DNA of 64,000 nt, taken from positions 62,001 through 126,000 of the forward strand of contig JAEWKT010000041.1 of the NCBI GenBank assembly GCA_023393635.1, written 5' to 3'. Origin of the DNA: Pseudomonadota bacterium. Its GTDB lineage: Bacteria > Pseudomonadota > Gammaproteobacteria > Pseudomonadales > Moraxellaceae. Below the pieces are notes generated by a model, which had not been told where the DNA came from, searched no databases, and saw only the letters and a program-made list of their open reading frames with translations. A program made the position numbers and the translations under genes. Of the stretch, positions 18,121-26,967 are shown one piece after another (position 1 is the stretch's first letter; the number at the start of each line of letters is the position of its first letter).

Positions 18121-18405
18121 ATTTTATCAAGTTATTTAGAAGAAGATTTAACTGATAAAAAATATTCCTCATTAGAAGAAATCAATGCTTATTGCCTTGC
18201 CGCAGATTTTGTATTGAACTATAAGCCAAAAATATCGCGACCAAATGATATGTACCAACCTATCTTAGCTGAGCTAGAAAAGCATCAGCCTATCTGGATT
18301 GATATTTTGAGTAAAAACAGGAATACAAAAATTAGTTATTCCTGTTTAGACAAGCTTAAATTACAGGGCAGCCAAAAGGCTGCCCAAACAAAACACTCTA
18401 GTTAA
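18121..18405 (+). pseudogene. Truncated third copy of the immunity-like lipoprotein
   Basis: After an in-frame TGA (18118-18120) the frame reads SSYLEEDLTD..., then LEEINAYCLAADFVLNYKPK and, further on, MYQPILAELEKHQPIWID and ISYSCLDKLKLQ. This is a close match to the C-terminal two thirds of copy 1 (MYQPLLIELQKNQLIWID, INYSCLEKLKLQ). The signal peptide and first third are missing, so it cannot be exported. The reading frame runs through the hairpin at 18366-18385 and ends at 18405, overlapping the topA stop by four bases. It is a remnant of duplication followed by 5' loss. Confidence 0.8.
18366..18385 (-). terminator. Hairpin downstream of topA
   Basis: GGGCAGCC-AAAA-GGCTGCCC is a perfect 8-bp GC-rich stem 17 bases past the topA stop on the minus strand. 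The minus-strand tail (TGTAATTT) is only partly T-rich. Confidence 0.5.
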
Positions 18406-21107
18406 CCCTCAATCCACTTGCCATCTTTAAACACCATGGTCCACTTGGTTTGCTTGCCCTCTTTTTCCGAAGAAATATATTGCGAAGTGTTTTTACGGCT
18501 CCAACGCAAAATGGCAGGGTTACCTTCTGGGTCAGTATCAGGTGCTTTAAGCAAATATTGATGCTTCGCTGCGATTTGATCTTTTACGCTGCGTAGCTCA
18601 GCAATAGTTGGCGCACGGGTTTCACGTATTTTGGGAAACTTGCTGGCCGCCAAAAATAAGCCTGCCGCGCCATCACGCAAGATAAAATAATCATCATGCT
18701 TGGTTGAGCGCAAATGTGGCATTTGAATTGGGTCTTCGCGTGGTGGTGCTGCTTCGCCACTCTTAAGCACTTTACGGGTGTTATCGCAGCTATTGCAGGC
18801 AAAGTACGGGCCAAAACGGCCTGTTTTAAGCTGCATTTCGCCATCGCATTTGTCGCATGGAATGGTGGGGCCATCATAGCCCTTAATTTTAAAGGTGCCT
18901 TCTTCGACCATATACCCCGAGCAATCTGGGTTATTACCACACACATGCAGCTTACGGCCACCATCGACAATATAACCATCCATGGCGGTGTCACACACTG
19001 GGCAGCGTTTTTTTGCCATCAGTTCGGCAGTCTCTAAGCTATCACCCACACCCGCGATAGAAGCCAGTGACTCCACAGGCGTCAGGTTCATGGTGCCTTT
19101 GCAGCGTTCTTTTGGCGGCAAGTTATAACCAGAGCAACCTAAAAATACACCTGTTGAACCCGTGCGAATTTGCATAGCACGTTCACATAAATCGCAGTGA
19201 ACATCGGGTACTTCAACAGGCTGATTAGGCCGCATGCCGTCTTGCGCTTTGGCGTGGTTGAGCTTGCCTTTAAAGTCGGTATAAAAGCTATCCAGTACGT
19301 TTTTCCAGTCGCGCTCGCCCGTGGCAACTTTATCAAGCTGGCCTTCCAGGTCAGCCGTAAAGGCATAATCCATCAGGTTACTAAAGTTCTCATTGAGGCG
19401 ATCGGTAACAATATCACCCATTTTTTCAGCATACAGGCGTTTGTTTTCAAGTTTGACGTAGCCACGATCCTGAATGGTCGAAATAATGGCCGCATAAGTA
19501 GATGGACGACCAATACCTTTTTTCTCAAGCTCTTTTACCAATGAAGCTTCAGTAAAGCGCGCTGGTGGCTTGGTAAAATGCTGGCTGGGATCAAGTTTTA
19601 CCAAGTCCAGGATTTCGCCCACTTTCACGCTAGGCAGCAACACATCATCATCTTGTTTATTGGCACCACGCACGCGGGTAAAGCCATCAAATACCAGGGT
19701 GCGGCCACGTGCTTTAAGCTCGACCCCATTGGCATCTACCGTAATGGTGGATGATAAATATTCAGCTGGCGTCATTTGGCACGAGACAAACTGCCGCCAA
19801 ATCAGGTCATACAAACGCTGCGCATCACGTTCCATGGTCGTGAGCTGGTCACCTGTTAATGCCACGGTTGAAGGACGAATCGCCTCATGCGCTTCTTGTG
19901 CGCCTGCTTTGCTGCCATAACGGTTGGGTTTGGCAGGAACGTATTTATCACCAAATTGATCGCTAATATAATGGCGTGCCATATTGACGGCATCGTCACT
20001 TAAAAACGTAGAATCGGTACGCATATAGGTAATAAAACCACCTTCATACAAACGCTGCGCCAGGGTCATGGTTTTTTTCACCGAAAAACCAAGCCGTGTG
20101 CTGGCTGCCTGTTGCAAGGTGGAGGTAATATAGGGTGCGCTTGGATTGGTTTTGGTGGGCTTGTCTTCACGCGCGGTAATGGTATAGGTGGCGTCCTTAA
20201 GCACAGCCAGCACCGCATCGGTTTGTGCCTTGTTATGCAGCTTTAAGGTCTTGCCATGTTGCTTAACGGCTTCTAAGCGAATTTCGTCTTTTTGTTTTTT
20301 GTCCTGATTGAGGGTATCGGCAAAAATCTGCCAGTATTCTTCAGGAATAAACGCCCGAATTTCACGTTCCCGTTCAACCACCAGTTTCATGGCAACCGAT
20401 TGTACCCGACCAGCCGACAAACCACGGGCAATTTTTTCCCACAGCAATGGCGACACCATAAAACCAACCACACGATCTAAAAAGCGTCGCGCTTGTTGTG
20501 CATTGACTTTATCAATATCTAAGCGACCTGGGGTTTTAAAGGCTTCCTGAATGGCATTTTTGGTGATTTCATTAAACACCACACGGTGATAGCGCTCAGG
20601 TTTGCCACCAATCACCTGCTGTAAATGCCAGGCAATCGCTTCCCCTTCCCTGTCCAAGTCCGTTGCCAGATAAATTTCATCAACCTGCGCGGCCAGTCGT
20701 TTAAGCTCACTGACCACGTTTTCTTTGCCAGGCAACACTTCATAATGCGCTTGCCAGCCATGCTCTGGATCAACACCCATACGGTTTACCAATGCCGCCT
20801 GTGCTTTGGCTTGTTTTTCTTCTTCCGTAAGCTTGGCACGAGGTGTTTTAGTGGCAGTAGAGGCTGTTTTTCCGCCACCGCTAGTGGGCAAATCGCGCAC
20901 ATGTCCCACACTGGACTTCACAATATAATCGGAACCCAGATATTTATTAATGGTTTTTGCCTTTGCTGGCGATTCGACGATCACCAAGGCACGCGCCTTT
21001 TTGCTGACGCTTTTGGCGTTTTCGTCATCTGGCAGATTCGATGTGCTTTTGGCTTTACGACCTGTCTTGGCAGATGTTTTAGTAGTAGAGCGTGGCGCTG
21101 TTGGCAT
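18402..21107 (-). CDS. topA: DNA topoisomerase I
   Basis: Type IA enzyme relaxing negative supercoils. The 901-residue protein has a Lys/Ser/Thr-rich N-terminal extension (1-38), the Toprim start ALVIVESPAKAKTINKYLG, DLDREGEAIAWHL with the metal-binding acidic residues, and the active tyrosine in FITYMRTDSTFLS. The C-terminal half carries zinc-ribbon motifs (CDLCERAM, CPVCDTAMDG, CDKCDGEMQLKTGRFGPYF). An insertion after SSVGHVRDLPTSGGG is as in E. coli. It is slightly longer than E. coli TopA. The gene runs opposite to the PAAR cluster and ends against it. Confidence 0.97.
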   Translation of the reverse strand: MPTAPRSTTKTSAKTGRKAKSTSNLPDDENAKSVSKKARALVIVESPAKAKTINKYLGSDYIVKSSVGHVRDLPTSGGGKTASTATKTPRAKLTEEEKQAKAQAALVNRMGVDPEHGWQAHYEVLPGKENVVSELKRLAAQVDEIYLATDLDREGEAIAWHLQQVIGGKPERYHRVVFNEITKNAIQEAFKTPGRLDIDKVNAQQARRFLDRVVGFMVSPLLWEKIARGLSAGRVQSVAMKLVVEREREIRAFIPEEYWQIFADTLNQDKKQKDEIRLEAVKQHGKTLKLHNKAQTDAVLAVLKDATYTITAREDKPTKTNPSAPYITSTLQQAASTRLGFSVKKTMTLAQRLYEGGFITYMRTDSTFLSDDAVNMARHYISDQFGDKYVPAKPNRYGSKAGAQEAHEAIRPSTVALTGDQLTTMERDAQRLYDLIWRQFVSCQMTPAEYLSSTITVDANGVELKARGRTLVFDGFTRVRGANKQDDDVLLPSVKVGEILDLVKLDPSQHFTKPPARFTEASLVKELEKKGIGRPSTYAAIISTIQDRGYVKLENKRLYAEKMGDIVTDRLNENFSNLMDYAFTADLEGQLDKVATGERDWKNVLDSFYTDFKGKLNHAKAQDGMRPNQPVEVPDVHCDLCERAMQIRTGSTGVFLGCSGYNLPPKERCKGTMNLTPVESLASIAGVGDSLETAELMAKKRCPVCDTAMDGYIVDGGRKLHVCGNNPDCSGYMVEEGTFKIKGYDGPTIPCDKCDGEMQLKTGRFGPYFACNSCDNTRKVLKSGEAAPPREDPIQMPHLRSTKHDDYFILRDGAAGLFLAASKFPKIRETRAPTIAELRSVKDQIAAKHQYLLKAPDTDPEGNPAILRWSRKNTSQYISSEKEGKQTKWTMVFKDGKWIEG

Positions 21108-21162
21108 AATGCTTCGGTTTTCTCAAAATTAATCTAGGCTGAATCAAGCTAGATGTTTGGGT

Positions 21163-21615
21163 TTAAGCTTGTTGTGCAAAGGACATAAGGATGCTTTTCA
21201 TTTTTTCAAGTTGCTCACCATGAAGGTCAGCATCTTCATCCCAATATAAGCCTGCACAGTTGGCTTGCATTTCTAGCGCGTATATTCCCTTTAAATCGAC
21301 GGCTTGTCCATCAAATTGAGCATCACCTTGCTTAACCTTTAATTGCTGCTGTTCGACCATGGCACGCAATAACGGCATACGCGCGTCAGGCAACAAGATA
21401 CTATAAAATGCCACCATGCCGCCTGCCCTGCCCGATGGTGAAATATACTTAATCCATTCAGGAGCAGGCATGAGGCGTGGATGCAAACCCATTTTTCGGG
21501 CACGGTCACGCATGTCACCCAGCGCTTTTTCGCGTGGGCTGACTCTAAGCCCCATAATGGAGCCCACAATAAAAACAATGATGAAGCCAATAATCCAATA
21601 AGCGGTAGCGCTCAT
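21163..21615 (-). CDS. Small single-pass membrane protein, unknown function
   Basis: The 150-residue protein starts MSATAYWIIGFIIVFIVGSI, one N-terminal membrane helix, followed by a basic region RVSPREKALGDMRDRARKMGLHP and a soluble domain ending in AGLYWDEDADLHG. Such proteins are found beside topA in other gammaproteobacteria; here it is upstream of topA on the same strand with a 55-base gap, so they may be co-transcribed. ATG at 21615 is chosen over an in-frame start at 21663 because GAGA precedes it. I do not recognise an activity. Confidence 0.78.
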   Translation of the reverse strand: MSATAYWIIGFIIVFIVGSIMGLRVSPREKALGDMRDRARKMGLHPRLMPAPEWIKYISPSGRAGGMVAFYSILLPDARMPLLRAMVEQQQLKVKQGDAQFDGQAVDLKGIYALEMQANCAGLYWDEDADLHGEQLEKMKSILMSFAQQA

Positions 21616-21811
21616 TTTTTTCTCTAAATAAAATATTACTTTGTGTTTAGCTTGCATAAGCAAATGAAGAAAGGCAAGTTTTTATATTTTTTAAATGCAC
21701 TGTGATGCACTAAAAGTATGGTTTTAGGTACTAATCGGGCTTTTTAAGCGACCAATAGCCCCCGATACGGTATGATATTCAATAATTTTTTGCATTGAAT
21801 CTGAGAATAAA

Positions 21812-22630
21812 ATGTCACTTACCTGCCTGAACACCCCGCATCCCAACCTCAATAGCACTCTACATGGCAATGGTATTTTAGAGCTGGTGTTACAGCGACC
21901 AGAACGTAAAAATGCCTTTTTTGCCGAGTTTTATTTGGCAGTCGCACAAGCCTTATCAGAGGCTGATCAAAGTGTAAAAGTTAAAGTGGTGTTATTACGC
22001 GGTGAGCAGGATTTTTGCGCAGGTAATGACTTGCAGGATTTTGTTGACAACCCACCCACTAATAGCGACTCCCCAGCATTTTTATTACTCCGCGCGGCAG
22101 CCAGCTTTAGCAAGCCATTAATAATGGCAGTCAAAGGGGTTGCCATTGGTATTGGTTCAACGCTGTTATTACATGCCGACTTAGTCTATGCCGACAGTAA
22201 AGCGCGTTTTCAAATGCCGTTTTTAAGTTTGGGTTTAACGCCTGAAGGTGGCTCAACCTTATTATTACCCGAACGTGCTGGCTACTTAAAAGCGGCCGAA
22301 ATCTTAATGCTGGCCGAGCCCTTTAATGCCCAAGCCGCGCAAGAAGCAGGTTTGGTAAATCAGGTGATTGCTGACGATCATACTCCTGAGCATGCAGGCA
22401 ATGATGTGTATGCTTATGCCATGAGCAAAGCCGTGCGCCTCACCCAGCTTCCTGTAGCGACGTTAAAAACCACCAAACAATTATTGCGTAAACCAATAAG
22501 CCAAGTCACTGAGCGTATTAACTTAGAGGGCGAGTTTTTTATCGAACGCGCCCGATCACCTGCCATGCATGAAGCCATTGCCGCCTTTAAAGAAAAACGT
22601 GTGCCTGATTTTGGGCAGTTTGAAGATTAA
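21812..22630 (+). CDS. Enoyl-CoA hydratase/isomerase family protein
   Basis: Crotonase-fold enzyme of 272 aa acting on an acyl-CoA. The oxyanion-hole segments are FCAGNDLQDF and KGVAIGIGSTLLLHADLVYA; LTPEGGSTLLLPERAG carries a glutamate in the position used by isomerases and by some hydratases. An alkyl-proton donor pair as in classical ECH1 (two glutamates) is not evident, so a Delta3-Delta2-enoyl-CoA isomerase is a fair alternative. GAG precedes the ATG. It is the first gene of a lipid-related neighbourhood (thioesterase, ferritin-like hydrolase) and ends in its own terminator. Confidence 0.87.
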   Translation: MSLTCLNTPHPNLNSTLHGNGILELVLQRPERKNAFFAEFYLAVAQALSEADQSVKVKVVLLRGEQDFCAGNDLQDFVDNPPTNSDSPAFLLLRAAASFSKPLIMAVKGVAIGIGSTLLLHADLVYADSKARFQMPFLSLGLTPEGGSTLLLPERAGYLKAAEILMLAEPFNAQAAQEAGLVNQVIADDHTPEHAGNDVYAYAMSKAVRLTQLPVATLKTTKQLLRKPISQVTERINLEGEFFIERARSPAMHEAIAAFKEKRVPDFGQFED

Positions 22631-22681
22631 GCGTCCTTGCCTGGTATTTTTCTATACTTATTGATTCTGTAAACCCAGTAG

Positions 22682-22720
22682 GCACGGTAGAAGCAGATGA
22701 CTTATCGCTACCGTGCTTTA
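22682..22720 (+). terminator. Terminator after enoyl-CoA hydratase gene
   Basis: GCACGGTAG (22682-22690) pairs perfectly with CTACCGTGC (22708-22716), followed by TTTA. Loop of 17 bases. Confidence 0.7.
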
Positions 22721-22746
22721 ATTAACTATTTATTCCATAATTTGGT

Positions 22747-23184
22747 TTATTTAGGGCGGATAATCATATTGGTCGCTGTGGCATGGGCGTACAGTTTACC
22801 CTCTTCATCGCGCAAATAGCCTTCAGAAATCACCAGATTACGGCTTGTATTAATCACCTTGCCTTCGGCAATCAGCTTTTTATTAAAGGGAATAGGACGA
22901 CAGATTTTTATATTTAAATCCGTGGTCCCGTAACCTTCGCCTGCTGCTAGCATGGTATGCGCCGCGCAACCAGTTACCGAGTCAAGCACTGTGGCAGCAA
23001 AACCACCATGCACGCCACCTAAAGGATTAGTATGGCGTTCATCCGCGATGGCACTCACCACCACACGGCCTTGCGATGCCTCTATTGGTTTCATGGGCAT
23101 GGTTTTGGCAATACCCGGCTCTGGAAACAGCCCTGCACCAAACGCCTGCATAATTTCAAGACCAGTCATTTCAAATGGATTCAT
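22747..23184 (-). CDS. PaaI-family hotdog thioesterase
   Basis: Acyl-CoA thioesterase of 145 aa. The signature NPLGGVHGGFAATVLDS holds the conserved HGG and the helix of the hotdog fold, followed by YGTTDLNIKICRPI and a closing beta strand pair. CGGAG lies seven bases before the ATG. It is transcribed after the ferritin-like hydrolase gene with a 29-base gap, probably as one operon. Substrate could be phenylacetyl-type or medium-chain CoA esters; sequence does not decide. Confidence 0.88.
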   Translation of the reverse strand: MNPFEMTGLEIMQAFGAGLFPEPGIAKTMPMKPIEASQGRVVVSAIADERHTNPLGGVHGGFAATVLDSVTGCAAHTMLAAGEGYGTTDLNIKICRPIPFNKKLIAEGKVINTSRNLVISEGYLRDEEGKLYAHATATNMIIRPK

Positions 23185-23213
23185 GTTTTTACTCCGTAAT
23201 ATAAGAGGCTGAT

Positions 23214-24068
23214 TTAGCTGACTAATGGGCTAGCAGGCTGGATACCAATTTTGGCCTTGGTTTTAGTCACCAGCTCATCGATTTGAGTATCATTAGGATG
23301 AAAATCGAAGCGGTAGTACTCCAGCATTTTTGGGGTTAACTTTTTAAGATTGGTGCCCATAAATCTGGCGTATTTCGCCCAGGATTTTATATTCGACAGT
23401 TGCTTGTCCTGCGCCATTAACCTGACCTGATAGACATAGCTCAGTGCCATAATCACCGTAAAGCCAAAGGTAAACAACGCAACTCGTGGTATATAGGCAT
23501 CAAGCCCTTTACCGTACAGATATTCATATAAATCAAATGCCAGTGCTTTATGCTCGGTTTCCTCAATACTATGCCACAGCCACAGGTTACGAATGGTGGT
23601 ATCGGTCATTAGCGTGTTGGTGGTTCTCATCATTTCTTCTACCAGTACAGCGGTATAATGTTCCACCCCAACAGTTACCAGCAAATTCCATTTTTGAGGA
23701 AAAATCCGCTCAATGGTTTTCATAACAACACCAGTGGCTTTTTCCAGTGCCTCCAGGTCTAAACCATGTTGCTGGGCACTGAGGTGAAAAGCGTGATGCT
23801 CTTTGGAATGCATGGCTTCCTGACCAATAAACGCCCCAATATCACGGTCCAGCGCTGCATCATCTTTAGCCAGATGGCGTACTGCACGAACAGAACGCAC
23901 AAAAAACGCCTCGCCTTCTGGAAACAAAGTCGATAAGCCAGTGAAAAAGTGGGTCAGTGCTGGATCATGGTCACACCAGTATTTCGGCAGATCATTAAAT
24001 TGATAATCCATACGACGCACAGGAAATGAAGCAGACGATCTCGGTTTGGTTTTTAGTTTGGTTAACAT
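23214..24068 (-). CDS. Predicted metal-dependent hydrolase (PF10118-type, ferritin-like)
   Basis: A 284-residue helical protein with regularly spaced metal-ligand motifs: FIGQEAMHSKEHHAFH, VEHYTAVLVEEMM and WHSIEETEHKALAFDLYEY, the pattern of a di-iron carboxylate protein. A hydrophobic segment (LFTFGFTVIMALSYVYQ) lies near 220-236 and may dip into the membrane. GAGGG lies six bases before the ATG at 24068. Together with the thioesterase gene it forms a two-gene unit divergent from an HxlR regulator. The family's reaction is not established; oxygenation or desaturation of a lipid-like substrate is a guess. Confidence 0.85.
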   Translation of the reverse strand: MLTKLKTKPRSSASFPVRRMDYQFNDLPKYWCDHDPALTHFFTGLSTLFPEGEAFFVRSVRAVRHLAKDDAALDRDIGAFIGQEAMHSKEHHAFHLSAQQHGLDLEALEKATGVVMKTIERIFPQKWNLLVTVGVEHYTAVLVEEMMRTTNTLMTDTTIRNLWLWHSIEETEHKALAFDLYEYLYGKGLDAYIPRVALFTFGFTVIMALSYVYQVRLMAQDKQLSNIKSWAKYARFMGTNLKKLTPKMLEYYRFDFHPNDTQIDELVTKTKAKIGIQPASPLVS

Positions 24069-24091
24069 GGGAAACCCTCATTTATCCAATA

Positions 24092-24117
24092 AGTTCCTTT
24101 TTAGAACCAACTAAAAA
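24092..24117. promoter_or_regulatory. Candidate HxlR operator (inverted repeats)
   Basis: Two overlapping inverted repeats: GTTC...GAAC around CTTTTTA, and TTTTTAG-AACCAA-CTAAAAA (24098-24117). They lie between the divergent hydrolase and HxlR genes, near the hydrolase start. Binding is inferred. Confidence 0.5.
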
Positions 24118-24210
24118 CAACATAGCTGTGCTAAAATAATTTGTCAATAAGACCTACCATCATTGGGCGAAGACTGTCCTCAAATGATGATTGTTTGCCT
24201 ATAAGGATAA

Positions 24211-24699
24211 ATGTGGGAAATACAGATGAAATGGCATGAACTTGGTGAAATGAATTGCCCGATTGCGCGAAGCCTGTCTATTCTCGGCGATCGCTGGACG
24301 TTGCTGATTATCCGTAATGCCTTTATGCGCACCCGCCGTTTTGACGACTTTCAAAAACAGCTGGGCATCACCCGCCATTTACTGACCGAACGCCTCAATC
24401 GGCTGGTGGAAAACAATATTTTTCAGAAGGTGCTATATCAGGAAGCCCCAAAACGCTACGAATATAAATTAACTGACAAAGGCCTGGCACTGTATCCTGT
24501 TATTATGGCTATCAGTCAGTGGGGCAACCAGTGGCTAAATGAAGCACTGCAATTCCAGAAACTTGAGTATATGCATAAATCCTGTGGACATGTGGTACAG
24601 TCCACCATGAGTTGCAAGCACTGCGGTGAAGCATTACATGCCAAAAATATGCTGCCCGTATACCTGAATGCTACCCAGCAAAATGAGCAGTCCACTTAG
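24211..24699 (+). CDS. HxlR-family transcriptional regulator
   Basis: Winged-helix DNA-binding protein of 162 aa. The HxlR core is complete: CPIARSLSILGDRWTLLIIR, FDDFQKQLGITRHLLTERLNRLVE and RYEYKLTDKGLALYPVI. An unusual C-terminal tail has two cysteine pairs (SCGH, CKHCG), which could bind zinc or sense oxidants. ATG at 24211 has AAGGA close upstream; an in-frame ATG at 24226 (MKWHELG) has GGAA six bases before it and is equally possible. Divergent from the hydrolase/thioesterase pair, so likely their regulator. Confidence 0.88.
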   Translation: MWEIQMKWHELGEMNCPIARSLSILGDRWTLLIIRNAFMRTRRFDDFQKQLGITRHLLTERLNRLVENNIFQKVLYQEAPKRYEYKLTDKGLALYPVIMAISQWGNQWLNEALQFQKLEYMHKSCGHVVQSTMSCKHCGEALHAKNMLPVYLNATQQNEQST

Positions 24700-24756
24700 C
24701 TGAGAATTCTCTTTTCTAACATATCTGGACGCTAGCAATCAGGCTGATTACGCTGA

Positions 24757-25002
24757 TCAATAATGTGGTGGAACTTCCTTTAACGGATCAAAAGGTTCAA
24801 TATCGCTCTCGCCATTCTGGTAAGATTCGACGCGCTGATACAATAGCTGCATTTGTTTTTGCAAATCCAGAATCGTTTGCTGCTGGCTGGCAACCATATG
24901 ATTTAATGAATCAACCAAATCATCCAGAAATGCAATTTTAACTTGCAAATCCTCATGGCGTGCGGAAAATGTATTTTCCAGTTGGCGTAACTGCTCGTCC
25001 AC
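24757..25002 (-). CDS. slyX: SlyX family protein
   Basis: Small coiled-coil protein of 81 aa: LEVKIAFLDD-like heptads (VKIAFLDDLVDSLNHMV, QQQTILDLQKQMQLLYQRV) and the family's diagnostic C-terminal PPHY. The start codon is GTG at 25002 with AAAGGAG ten bases upstream. Function is unknown in all species. It is divergent from uup with only 39 bases between the starts, so they share a promoter region. Confidence 0.9.
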   Translation of the reverse strand: MDEQLRQLENTFSARHEDLQVKIAFLDDLVDSLNHMVASQQQTILDLQKQMQLLYQRVESYQNGESDIEPFDPLKEVPPHY

Positions 25003-25041
25003 GTTTTTTGATCTCCTTTTTTACTTTGGGAAAAACTGTTT

Positions 25042-26964
25042 ATGGCACTCATTAGCTTACGCGACATTCATTTGGCCTTTGGTGGGCCTGCCGTGTTGGA
25101 TGGCGCAAGCTTTGCACTTGAGCGCGGTGAGCGCGTGTGTTTAATTGGCCGTAACGGTGAAGGTAAATCAACCCTGCTCAAGCTCATTAGCGGTAGTTTA
25201 ACGGCAGATAGCGGCGAAATCAGTAAACAAAATAATTTACGTGTATCTATGCTTGAGCAAGATGTACCCATGAGTTCAGGTGCGGTGGCCGATATTGTGG
25301 CTGGCGGCGCAGGCGAAGTGGCGCAAGTGCTGATTGACTATCATCATGCCAGTAACGCTTGCGTGGCAGGTGATATGGATGCGTGCGTGTTAATGGGTGA
25401 TTTGCAAGGCAAAATGGACGACATGGGCGGCTGGGCGCTAGAGCATCAGGTTGACACCATCATGGACAAAATGGGACTGGATGGCAACGCTGATATTGGC
25501 GATTTATCAGGTGGACGCAAGCGTCGTGTATTGCTAGCGCGTGCCTTGCTGAGCGAACCTGACGTGCTGTTACTTGATGAGCCAACCAACCATCTGGACG
25601 TTGAAAGCATTGAATGGCTGGAACAGTTTTTACTGGATTGGCCAAACTTAACCTTATTATTTATTTCGCATGACCGTGCTTTTGTCGACAAGCTTGCCAC
25701 GCGTATTGTCGAGCTAGACCGTGGCATACTGCGTGGTTATGAAGGTAACTATGCGCGCTACCTAGAGCTTAAAGCGCAGCAAATGGAAGCCGAAGAAAAA
25801 CAAAATGCCAATTTTGATAAAAAGCTGGCCGAAGAAGAAGTATGGATACGTCAGGGTATCAAGGCACGCCGTACCCGTAACGAAGGCCGTGTGCGTGAAC
25901 TAAAAGCCTTACGTGAAGAATTTAAAGCCCGTCGTAGCCAGCAAGGTAATGTGACCTTAAATGTTCAGGATGCCAACAAATCAGGCAAACTGGTATTTGA
26001 TATAGAAAACCTATCGCTGCAATTTGGCGATAATGTATTGGTAAAAGATTTTTCTGCACTCGTCATGCGCGGTGACCGTATTGGCTTAATTGGTGATAAC
26101 GGCGTGGGTAAAACCACACTCATCCGTGCCCTATTGGGTGAGCAAGAACACGGCGGGACAGTCAATACAGGCACGCAACTGGAAGTGGCTTATTTTGATC
26201 AGCTACGCAATCAGCTTGACCTTGAAAAAACGGTGCTTGAAAACGTCAGTGAAGGCAGTGATTTTATTGATATCAACGGGTCACGTCGTCATATTTTAAG
26301 TTACTTGCAAGACTTTTTGTTTTCACCCCAACGTGCCAGAACACCTGTTAAAGCACTTTCTGGTGGAGAGCGTAATCGCTTGCTACTTGCGCGCTTAATG
26401 CTTAAGCCCTCTAACTTACTGGTGATGGATGAGCCAACCAACGACCTGGATATGGTAACGCTTGAGTTATTGGAAGAAATGCTGGGTAACTATAAAGGTA
26501 CGTTATTACTGATCAGCCATGACCGTGCTTTTGTTGATCAGGTGGTGACTTCAACCTGGGTATTTGATGGCAAAGGAAAAGTGGAAGAATATATTGGCGG
26601 CTATCAGGATTATTTATTCCAGCGTGATCAACAGCGTTTAATGCAAGCCAAAAAATCCAGTAATGTCGATAATAAAGAGCCTGCTAAAGGTCAAAAGGCC
26701 AAAGTAACTGCACAGCCTGTCGTATCCAAAAAAGTAAAATTGAGTTATAAAGAGCAACGGGAACTCGACGCCCTGCCTGAGGCTATTGCCACGCTTGAAT
26801 TAGAACAGGAGCATCTATCTGCCAAACTTGCAGATGGCTCATGGTTTAAAAACGATGCACAGGCGGCGACTCAAGCAACAACAAGGCTTGCCGAGATAGA
26901 ACAAGAATTGATGGATAAACTGGAGCGCTGGACACAGCTAGAAGCTGCCAGTCAAGGAGAGTAA
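25042..26964 (+). CDS. uup: ABC-F ATPase Uup
   Basis: Soluble ABC-F protein of 640 aa, a family that acts on ribosomes; Uup is also linked to branched replication intermediates and precise transposon excision. Two ATPase cassettes: Walker A GRNGEGKST and GDNGVGKTT, signatures LSGGRKRR and LSGGERNR, Walker B LLLDEPTNHLD and LVMDEPTNDLD. The inter-domain linker is rich in charged residues, and a C-terminal coiled coil (about 560-635) follows a Lys-rich segment, the Uup hallmark. The next gene starts three bases after the stop, indicating co-transcription with the lipoprotein and acyltransferase genes. Confidence 0.94.
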   Translation: MALISLRDIHLAFGGPAVLDGASFALERGERVCLIGRNGEGKSTLLKLISGSLTADSGEISKQNNLRVSMLEQDVPMSSGAVADIVAGGAGEVAQVLIDYHHASNACVAGDMDACVLMGDLQGKMDDMGGWALEHQVDTIMDKMGLDGNADIGDLSGGRKRRVLLARALLSEPDVLLLDEPTNHLDVESIEWLEQFLLDWPNLTLLFISHDRAFVDKLATRIVELDRGILRGYEGNYARYLELKAQQMEAEEKQNANFDKKLAEEEVWIRQGIKARRTRNEGRVRELKALREEFKARRSQQGNVTLNVQDANKSGKLVFDIENLSLQFGDNVLVKDFSALVMRGDRIGLIGDNGVGKTTLIRALLGEQEHGGTVNTGTQLEVAYFDQLRNQLDLEKTVLENVSEGSDFIDINGSRRHILSYLQDFLFSPQRARTPVKALSGGERNRLLLARLMLKPSNLLVMDEPTNDLDMVTLELLEEMLGNYKGTLLLISHDRAFVDQVVTSTWVFDGKGKVEEYIGGYQDYLFQRDQQRLMQAKKSSNVDNKEPAKGQKAKVTAQPVVSKKVKLSYKEQRELDALPEAIATLELEQEHLSAKLADGSWFKNDAQAATQATTRLAEIEQELMDKLERWTQLEAASQGE

Positions 26965-26967
26965 ACA

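Noticed and set aside
18214..18405. 63-residue frame starting at an internal ATG as an independent small gene
   Set aside because: The homology to the upstream lipoprotein continues 5' of this ATG without a start or signal peptide, so it is part of a truncated copy.
20625..21137. 170-codon plus-strand frame with many Phe, Cys and His
   Set aside because: Antisense to topA, whose protein is certain; odd composition is typical of a shadow frame.
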